Of a stretch of 38,150 bases of DNA, positions 32,488 through 38,150 are shown one piece after another. The stretch comes from Phyllobacteriaceae bacterium (GTDB taxonomy: Bacteria > Pseudomonadota > Alphaproteobacteria > Rhizobiales > Rhizobiaceae). A program made the translations under genes and the position numbers. The notes beneath the pieces were generated by a model. The model saw nothing but the letters and a program-made list of their open reading frames with translations. It was not told the DNA's origin and made no database searches. The first letter of the stretch is position 1. Each line of letters starts with the position of its first letter. The DNA lies in assembly GCA_029279965.1 (NCBI GenBank), contig JAJUHJ010000016.1, positions 1 through 38,150 of the forward strand. Reading direction: 5' to 3'.

Positions 32488-32532
32488 GCATCGTTCTTTC
32501 CAAAACCGATTCCGGTTTTCGGGGGCCGATGC
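32488..32532. repeat. nested inverted repeat in the cbbF leader
   Basis: Inner palindrome AAAACCG-ATTC-CGGTTTT (32502-32519) within outer arms GCATCG (32488-32493) and CGATGC (32527-32532). The core resembles a dispersed palindromic repeat family common in Rhizobiales and the shorter copy at 7448-7468. It ends 18 bases before the cbbF start, just upstream of its GGAGG, so it would be folded in the 5' leader of the cbb mRNA. Confidence 0.55.
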
Positions 32533-32550
32533 TGTAAGAGGGAGGACAGC

Positions 32551-33594
32551 GTGACTGCCACGTTCGATGCATTCCTGGCTTGCTGTACCTCTCAGGGCAC
32601 CGGCCCCCAAACGGCCGTTGCAACGGTCATTCGGCGTCTCGCAGCGGCAGCAGTCCAGCTCCGCCATACCATCGGCCAGGAGCCATTGGCAGCCGGCTTC
32701 CGTGCGAAGCACGGCTCTCACGGCGAAGGCGACGACCAAAAAGGGCTGGATGTGCATGCGGACCGGATTTTTCTGGAGGCATGCCGCAATGCGCCGGTTG
32801 CGGTCTATGCCTCCGAGGAGCAGAAGGACGCTCTCCTGCTGGACGGGCACGCGCCCGTTGCTGTCGCAATCGATCCCGTCGACGGCTCATCGAATATCGA
32901 TACGAACATTCCAATCGGCACCATCTTCTCCGTCCTCCCGTCGACTGGCGCGCCGGGGCAAAACCCGGCCGCCTCTTTTTTCCAACCAGGCCGAAACCAG
33001 CTTGCGGCCGGCTTTTTCATCTACGGCCCGCAACTCGCAATGGTGCTGACGCTTGGCGCCGGCACGCACATCTTCGTGCACTCAGCACAGCACCGCACGT
33101 TCGTTGAGGCTTACGATCGCCCGGCAATCCCCGCTCAGATCCGCGAGTTCGCAATCAACGTCTCGAACTATCGTCATTGGGATGAAGGCGTGCGGCTGTA
33201 CGTCGATGACTGTCTCAAGGGCAGCGAGGGGCCACGCGAGAGGGATTTCAACATGCGCTGGAACGCCTCGCTGGTGGCGGAATGCTACCGCATTCTCATG
33301 CGGGGCGGGATCTATCTTTACCCTGGCGACAACCGGAAGGGCTACCGCAATGGCCGCTTGCGCCTCGTGTATGAGGCCAGCCCCATAGCCTTCCTGATAG
33401 AGCAGGCTGGCGGTGTCGCGACAAATGTCGTGAACCGCATCCTTGATCTGACGCCCGACAGCTTGCACCAGCGCGTGCCATTGGTCTTCGGCGCCGCTGA
33501 CGAGGTGGCACGAGTGGCTCGCTATCAGATCGAGCCGGCCATGATTGCCGAGCGCGCGCCGCTGTTCGGCCGTCGCGGTCTGTTGCGCGCGTGA
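32551..33594 (+). CDS. cbbF: fructose-1,6-bisphosphatase, class I (CbbF)
   Basis: CbbF, 347 residues, hydrolyses fructose 1,6-bisphosphate (and in Calvin-cycle forms often sedoheptulose 1,7-bisphosphate) during regeneration of RuBP. Class I motifs present: VYASEEQKDALLLDG, the metal site AIDPVDGSSNIDTNIPIG, the sugar-phosphate region RHWDEGVRLYVDDC, RWNASLVAECYRIL and the end RLVYEASPIAFLIEQAGG. The start is GTG at 32551 with GGAGGAC at 32541-32547. First gene of the cbb operon; cbbP starts 10 bases after its stop. Confidence 0.95.
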   Translation: MTATFDAFLACCTSQGTGPQTAVATVIRRLAAAAVQLRHTIGQEPLAAGFRAKHGSHGEGDDQKGLDVHADRIFLEACRNAPVAVYASEEQKDALLLDGHAPVAVAIDPVDGSSNIDTNIPIGTIFSVLPSTGAPGQNPAASFFQPGRNQLAAGFFIYGPQLAMVLTLGAGTHIFVHSAQHRTFVEAYDRPAIPAQIREFAINVSNYRHWDEGVRLYVDDCLKGSEGPRERDFNMRWNASLVAECYRILMRGGIYLYPGDNRKGYRNGRLRLVYEASPIAFLIEQAGGVATNVVNRILDLTPDSLHQRVPLVFGAADEVARVARYQIEPAMIAERAPLFGRRGLLRA

Positions 33595-33603
33595 GGTCCC
33601 GCC

Positions 33604-34476
33604 ATGTCCGCACGACATCCCATCATCTCCATCACCGGTTCCTCGGGAGCCGGCACCACATCGGTCAAGAACACCTTCGAGCAGATCTTCCGCCGCGAGA
33701 AGATCGAGGCCGCTTTCATCGAGGGTGATGCCTTCCACCGTTACGACCGCGAGGCGATGAAGCGGAAGGTCGAGGAGGAGGCCCGGAACGGCAATCCCAA
33801 CTTCACGCATTTCAACGTGGAGGCCAACGAACTGGAGCTGCTCGAAGCCGTCTTCGAGGAGTACGGCCGCAAGGGCACCGGACGGACGCGAACCTATGTC
33901 CATGATGAGAAGGAAGCCGAAATTCATGGAACGCAACCCGGCACCTTCACTGAATGGCGCGAGTTTCCGCCAAGCCAACTCCTCTTTTATGAGGGCCTGC
34001 ATGGGTGCGTCGTTACTGAGAATCTCAACCTTGCCAGGCACTGCGACCTGAAAATCGGAGTGGTGCCGGTGATCAATCTCGAATGGATCCAAAAGATCCA
34101 TCGGGACCGGGAAACACGCGGCTACTCTACCGAAGCGGTGATGGATCTGATCTTAAGGCGCATGCCGGATTACGTCCGGTACATCACCCCGCAGTTCACC
34201 GAAACCGACATCAATTTCCAACGCGTGCCCATCGTAGACACGTCAAATCCCTTCATCGCCCGCTGGATCCCGACGCCTGACGAATCGATGCTGGTCATCC
34301 GCTTCCGCAATCCGCGCGGGATCGATTTTCCGTACCTCCTGTCAATGATCCACGATTCGTTCATGTCACGGGCGAACTCCATCGTCGTGCCCGGCAACAA
34401 ACTGGATCTTGCCATGCAACTCATCCTTACACCCTTCATCCTGCAATTGATCGACCGTCAGCAGCGCCTGTCATGA
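33604..34476 (+). CDS. cbbP: phosphoribulokinase (CbbP)
   Basis: CbbP, 290 residues, phosphorylates ribulose 5-phosphate to RuBP, a reaction unique to the Calvin cycle. It is the bacterial (class I, NADH-activated) form: P-loop PIISITGSSGAGTTSVK, AAFIEGDAFHRYDREAMK with the catalytic aspartate region, TPGTFT-like GTQPGTFTEWREFP, LLFYEGLHGCVV and the C-terminal DYVRYITPQFTETDINF. Length matches the octameric bacterial enzymes. It lies between cbbF and cbbA in the operon; the gap to cbbA is 47 bases. Confidence 0.96.
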   Translation: MSARHPIISITGSSGAGTTSVKNTFEQIFRREKIEAAFIEGDAFHRYDREAMKRKVEEEARNGNPNFTHFNVEANELELLEAVFEEYGRKGTGRTRTYVHDEKEAEIHGTQPGTFTEWREFPPSQLLFYEGLHGCVVTENLNLARHCDLKIGVVPVINLEWIQKIHRDRETRGYSTEAVMDLILRRMPDYVRYITPQFTETDINFQRVPIVDTSNPFIARWIPTPDESMLVIRFRNPRGIDFPYLLSMIHDSFMSRANSIVVPGNKLDLAMQLILTPFILQLIDRQQRLS

Positions 34477-34523
34477 AGAGATGATGGTCCGCAAGCCAGT
34501 GGAGACAAAGGAGGAACCCGACC

Positions 34524-35603
34524 GTGGCCAAGGTTACCTTGAGACAGTTGCTCGATCATGCCGCTGAACGTGGCTACGGCGTGCCGGCATTCAACATCAA
34601 CAATATGGAACAGGGCCTTGCCATCATGGAAGCAGCCAAAGCCTGCGACGCGCCGGTCATCGTGCAGGCCTCGCGCGGAGCACGCGCCTACGCCGGCGAC
34701 ATCATGCTTTCCAGGATGATCGATGCGCTTGCCGAGATGTACCCGGCGATCCCCATCTGCCTCCATCAGGACCACGGCAACGACGAGGCCACCTGCCTCT
34801 CCGCCCTCCGGCACGGCTTCACCTCGGTGATGATGGACGGATCGCTGCTGGCCGATGCCAAGACACCCGCGAGCTACGACTATAATGTCGCGATTACGGA
34901 GCGCGTGGCGCGCATGGCACACTGGGTCGGCGCCTCGGTCGAAGGCGAGCTGGGCGTGCTTGGCTCGCTGGAGTCCGGCGAAAGCGAAGCCGAAGATGGG
35001 CATGGTGCCGAAGGCAAACTCTCCCACGACCAGCTGCTCACTGATCCCGACCAGGCGGTCGATTTCGTGGCGCGTACGAAGGTGGATGCGCTGGCGATTG
35101 CCTGCGGCACCTCGCACGGCGCCTACAAATTCACGCGACAGCCGGACGGCGATATCCTCGCCATGCATGTGATCGAAGCGATCAACCAGAAGCTGCCGAA
35201 CACACATCTGGTCATGCACGGCTCCTCCTCCGTGCCGCAGGAACTGCAGGACGTGATCAACCGCCATGGCGGCCAGATGGCCCAGACCTACGGTGTGCCG
35301 GTGGGAGAGATCGAGCGCGGCATCCGCCACGGCGTGCGCAAGGTGAACATCGACACCGACTGCCGCATGGCGATGACCGGCCAGTTCCGCCGCATCGCGA
35401 TGGAGAACCCGGCCGAATTTGATCCCCGCAAGTTCATGAAACCCGCGATGGACGCGCTGCGCGACCTCTGCCGTGATCGCTTCGAGCGCTTCGGCACGGC
35501 CGGCAACGCTTCGAAGATCAAGGTGATCCCACTGGACGAAATGGCGAAGCGCTACGCCGCCGGCCAGCTCGATCCGCAAATTGCGACCGCCAAGGCGGCT
35601 TGA
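34524..35603 (+). CDS. cbbA: fructose-bisphosphate aldolase, class II, Calvin cycle subtype (CbbA)
   Basis: CbbA, 359 residues, is a zinc-dependent class II aldolase forming fructose 1,6-bisphosphate and sedoheptulose 1,7-bisphosphate. Visible: [18 protein letters not shown], the [14 protein letters not shown] segment, zinc-site [45 protein letters not shown] and [16 protein letters not shown] with the later zinc histidine, and [17 protein letters not shown]. The start is GTG at 34524 after AAAGGAGG (34507-34514). No transketolase gene (cbbT) lies between cbbP and cbbA, unlike several rhizobial operons. A 333-base gap with a repeat element follows before cbbL. Confidence 0.95.
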   Translation: MAKVTLRQLLDHAAERGYGVPAFNINNMEQGLAIMEAAKACDAPVIVQASRGARAYAGDIMLSRMIDALAEMYPAIPICLHQDHGNDEATCLSALRHGFTSVMMDGSLLADAKTPASYDYNVAITERVARMAHWVGASVEGELGVLGSLESGESEAEDGHGAEGKLSHDQLLTDPDQAVDFVARTKVDALAIACGTSHGAYKFTRQPDGDILAMHVIEAINQKLPNTHLVMHGSSSVPQELQDVINRHGGQMAQTYGVPVGEIERGIRHGVRKVNIDTDCRMAMTGQFRRIAMENPAEFDPRKFMKPAMDALRDLCRDRFERFGTAGNASKIKVIPLDEMAKRYAAGQLDPQIATAKAA

Positions 35604-35638
35604 GGACGGATGAACAAAAGGGATTGTCATGTTGCCGA

Positions 35639-35862
35639 CCCCCTCTCTTGCAAATTCCAAGGGTTTGGCTTCGCCAAACCCAAGAATTTGCTTTCTCCCC
35701 CGCCCGGGGGGGAGATAGCCGCCTGCGCAAAGACCTCCTCAAACCAGCAACGCGGACGATTGGCGGAAGCAGCGATGCCGGCATGTCTCCCCCTGGGCGG
35801 GGGAGAAAGCGATTTCAACATCTTAGCTGGAGGCTAAGTGTTGGAAATCGCAAGAGAGGGGG
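35639..35862. repeat. nested inverted-repeat (mosaic/MITE-like) element between cbbA and cbbL
   Basis: A 224-base element bounded by perfect 13-bp terminal inverted repeats, CCCCCTCTCTTGC (35639-35651) and GCAAGAGAGGGGG (35850-35862). Inside are hairpin 1 (35651-35690, stem GGGTTTGGC/GCCAAACCC plus CAAATTC/GAATTTG) and a perfect 15-bp long-range stem, CTTTCTCCCCCGCCC (35691-35705) with its complement at 35795-35809, extending further inward. Hairpin 3 (35809-35851) has arms GCGATTTC.../...GAAATCGC around TGGAG. The parts abut, giving a branched fold. No coding sequence is convincing here. It resembles Rhizobiales intergenic mosaic repeats (RIME-like), by recollection of sequence style. It explains most of the 333-base gap. 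Confidence 0.8.
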
Positions 35863-35921
35863 CGCGTGGCCTCTGCCAATCCAAAGAAATCCAACACGCC
35901 CCCAGCGACTGCAATTTCTGA

Positions 35922-37400
<1,479 letters not shown>

Positions 37401-37412
37401 GGAGACAATGCC

Positions 37413-37832
37413 ATGCGCATCACACAAGGCGCCTTTTCGTTCCTGCCGGACCTTGATGACGGCCAGATCCACGCGCAGGTGCAGTATTGCATAGATAATG
37501 GCTGGGCGGTCAGCCTGGAGTTCACGGACGACCCGCATCCGCGCAACACCTACTGGGACATGTGGGGCCATCCCATGTTCGACAATCCCGACGCGGCCGC
37601 GCTTCTCATGGAGCTCAACGAGTGCCGCAAGGTCTATGGCGACCGCTACATCCGCGTCGTCGCCTTCGACGCATCCCACGGCTGGGAGTCGGTGAAGCTC
37701 TCCTTCATCGTCAATCGCCCGGCCGAGGAGCCGGGCTACCGGCTGGAGCGCGAGGAGACCGGCGGCCGAATGCTCCGCTATTCGACGAAACCATATGCGA
37801 CGAACCTCCCGGCGGGGAGCCGGTACAGTTAA
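37413..37832 (+). CDS. cbbS: RuBisCO small subunit, red-type (CbbS)
   Basis: CbbS, 139 residues, is the small subunit of the L8S8 enzyme. The start [19 protein letters not shown], then [34 protein letters not shown] and [18 protein letters not shown] are typical. The C-terminal extension of about 30 residues ([17 protein letters not shown] and [13 protein letters not shown]) is specific to red-type small subunits, where it forms a beta-hairpin lining the central pore. GGAG at 37401-37404 serves the ATG at 37413. Next gene is cbbX, 37 bases downstream. Confidence 0.97.
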   Translation: MRITQGAFSFLPDLDDGQIHAQVQYCIDNGWAVSLEFTDDPHPRNTYWDMWGHPMFDNPDAAALLMELNECRKVYGDRYIRVVAFDASHGWESVKLSFIVNRPAEEPGYRLEREETGGRMLRYSTKPYATNLPAGSRYS

Positions 37833-37869
37833 AGCGTATCCGCCAAAAATTCAGGCACAGGAGCTTCCC

Positions 37870-38150
37870 ATGTCGGCAGCAGCAATCGAGGATGCAGTCC
37901 AGAACGTCCCTGCCGGGGTCGATCTCAATGCGGAGTTCGAGTCCTCGGGTATCAAGGATGTTCTGGCCGATCTTGACCGCGATCTGGTCGGCCTTGCACC
38001 GGTCAAAAGGCGCATCCGCGAAATCGCGGCGCTGCTGCTTGTCGAACGTGCTCGCCGCAGCATGGGGCTCCTCCATGAGACGCCGACATTGCACATGAGC
38101 TTCACCGGCAATCCCGGCACCGGCAAAACCACCGTGGCACTCAGAATGGC
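37870..38150 (+). CDS. cbbX: red-type RuBisCO activase CbbX (cut by right edge)
   Basis: The first 93 codons of CbbX, the AAA+ activase that frees inhibited red-type RuBisCO by pulling on the CbbL C-terminus. Seen are [38 protein letters not shown] and the Walker A loop [16 protein letters not shown] at the very edge. The ATG at 37870 has an AGGAGC (37859-37864) ribosome site. Presence of cbbX next to cbbL and cbbS agrees with a red-type enzyme. Confidence 0.95.
   Translation, partial: MSAAAIEDAVQNVPAGVDLNAEFESSGIKDVLADLDRDLVGLAPVKRRIREIAALLLVERARRSMGLLHETPTLHMSFTGNPGTGKTTVALRM

Noticed and set aside
34458-35660. Minus-strand open frame of about 400 codons opposite cbbA
   Set aside because: Shadow of cbbA codon bias, His/Arg-rich with no domain.

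Overview
The window reads as chromosomal DNA of an alphaproteobacterium, most likely a Hyphomicrobiales (Rhizobiales) methylotroph that can also fix CO2. The grounds are the high-GC codon use, a red-type (form IC) RuBisCO operon, a complete tetrahydromethanopterin (H4MPT) formaldehyde-oxidation module, a PhoR-like kinase fragment, and intergenic mosaic repeats of the kind common in Rhizobiales. Genus is inference; no rRNA is present.

Layout. (1) 1-2.1 kb: 5' end of a PhoR-like sensor kinase (running off the left edge), a secreted LprI-domain protein, and a GAF protein. (2) 2.6-7.4 kb: a compact type I secretion system (TolC-like, LssB/LapB-type ABC, HlyD-like) with no cargo gene in view, then tRNA-Phe(GAA) on the minus strand. 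(3) 8.0-13.0 kb, minus: fhcC, fhcD, fhcA, fhcB (formyltransferase/hydrolase complex) and a pterin carbinolamine dehydratase. (4) 13.1-19.6 kb, plus: mptG, mtdB, an ATP-grasp gene, mch, a RimK-like ligase, a CitG-like gene and fae. (5) 19.7-26.1 kb: a strong terminator, a HisA-like TIM barrel (minus), an MfnF-like protein (plus), then a tight minus-strand operon for cofactor synthesis: an MfnB-FolB fusion, an MfnE-like kinase, a DmrB/Afp-like flavoprotein, a dihydropteroate-synthase-like protein and a DUF447 protein. (6) 26.3-31.4 kb, plus: a six-gene set resembling the lanthanide utilisation and transport (lut) / PQQ-dehydrogenase-associated ABC cluster: binding protein, YVTN propeller, poly-Asp cupredoxin-like protein, ATPase, ABC-2 permease and an exported helical protein. 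(7) 31.4 kb to the right edge: cbbR divergent from cbbF-cbbP-cbbA-cbbL-cbbS-cbbX (cbbX cut by the edge).

How it works together. Formaldehyde from a PQQ methanol or alcohol dehydrogenase (not in the window; probably lanthanide-dependent, judging by the lut-like genes) is condensed with H4MPT by Fae, oxidised by MtdB, converted by Mch, and the formyl group is released as formate by Fhc. Formate oxidised to CO2 would feed the Calvin cycle. Regions 3-5 carry both the pathway enzymes and many of the genes thought to build H4MPT and the methanofuran analogue. The most unusual items are the MfnB-FolB fusion, the poly-Asp cupredoxin-like protein without canonical copper ligands, and a roughly 224-bp nested inverted-repeat element inside the cbb operon between cbbA and cbbL.
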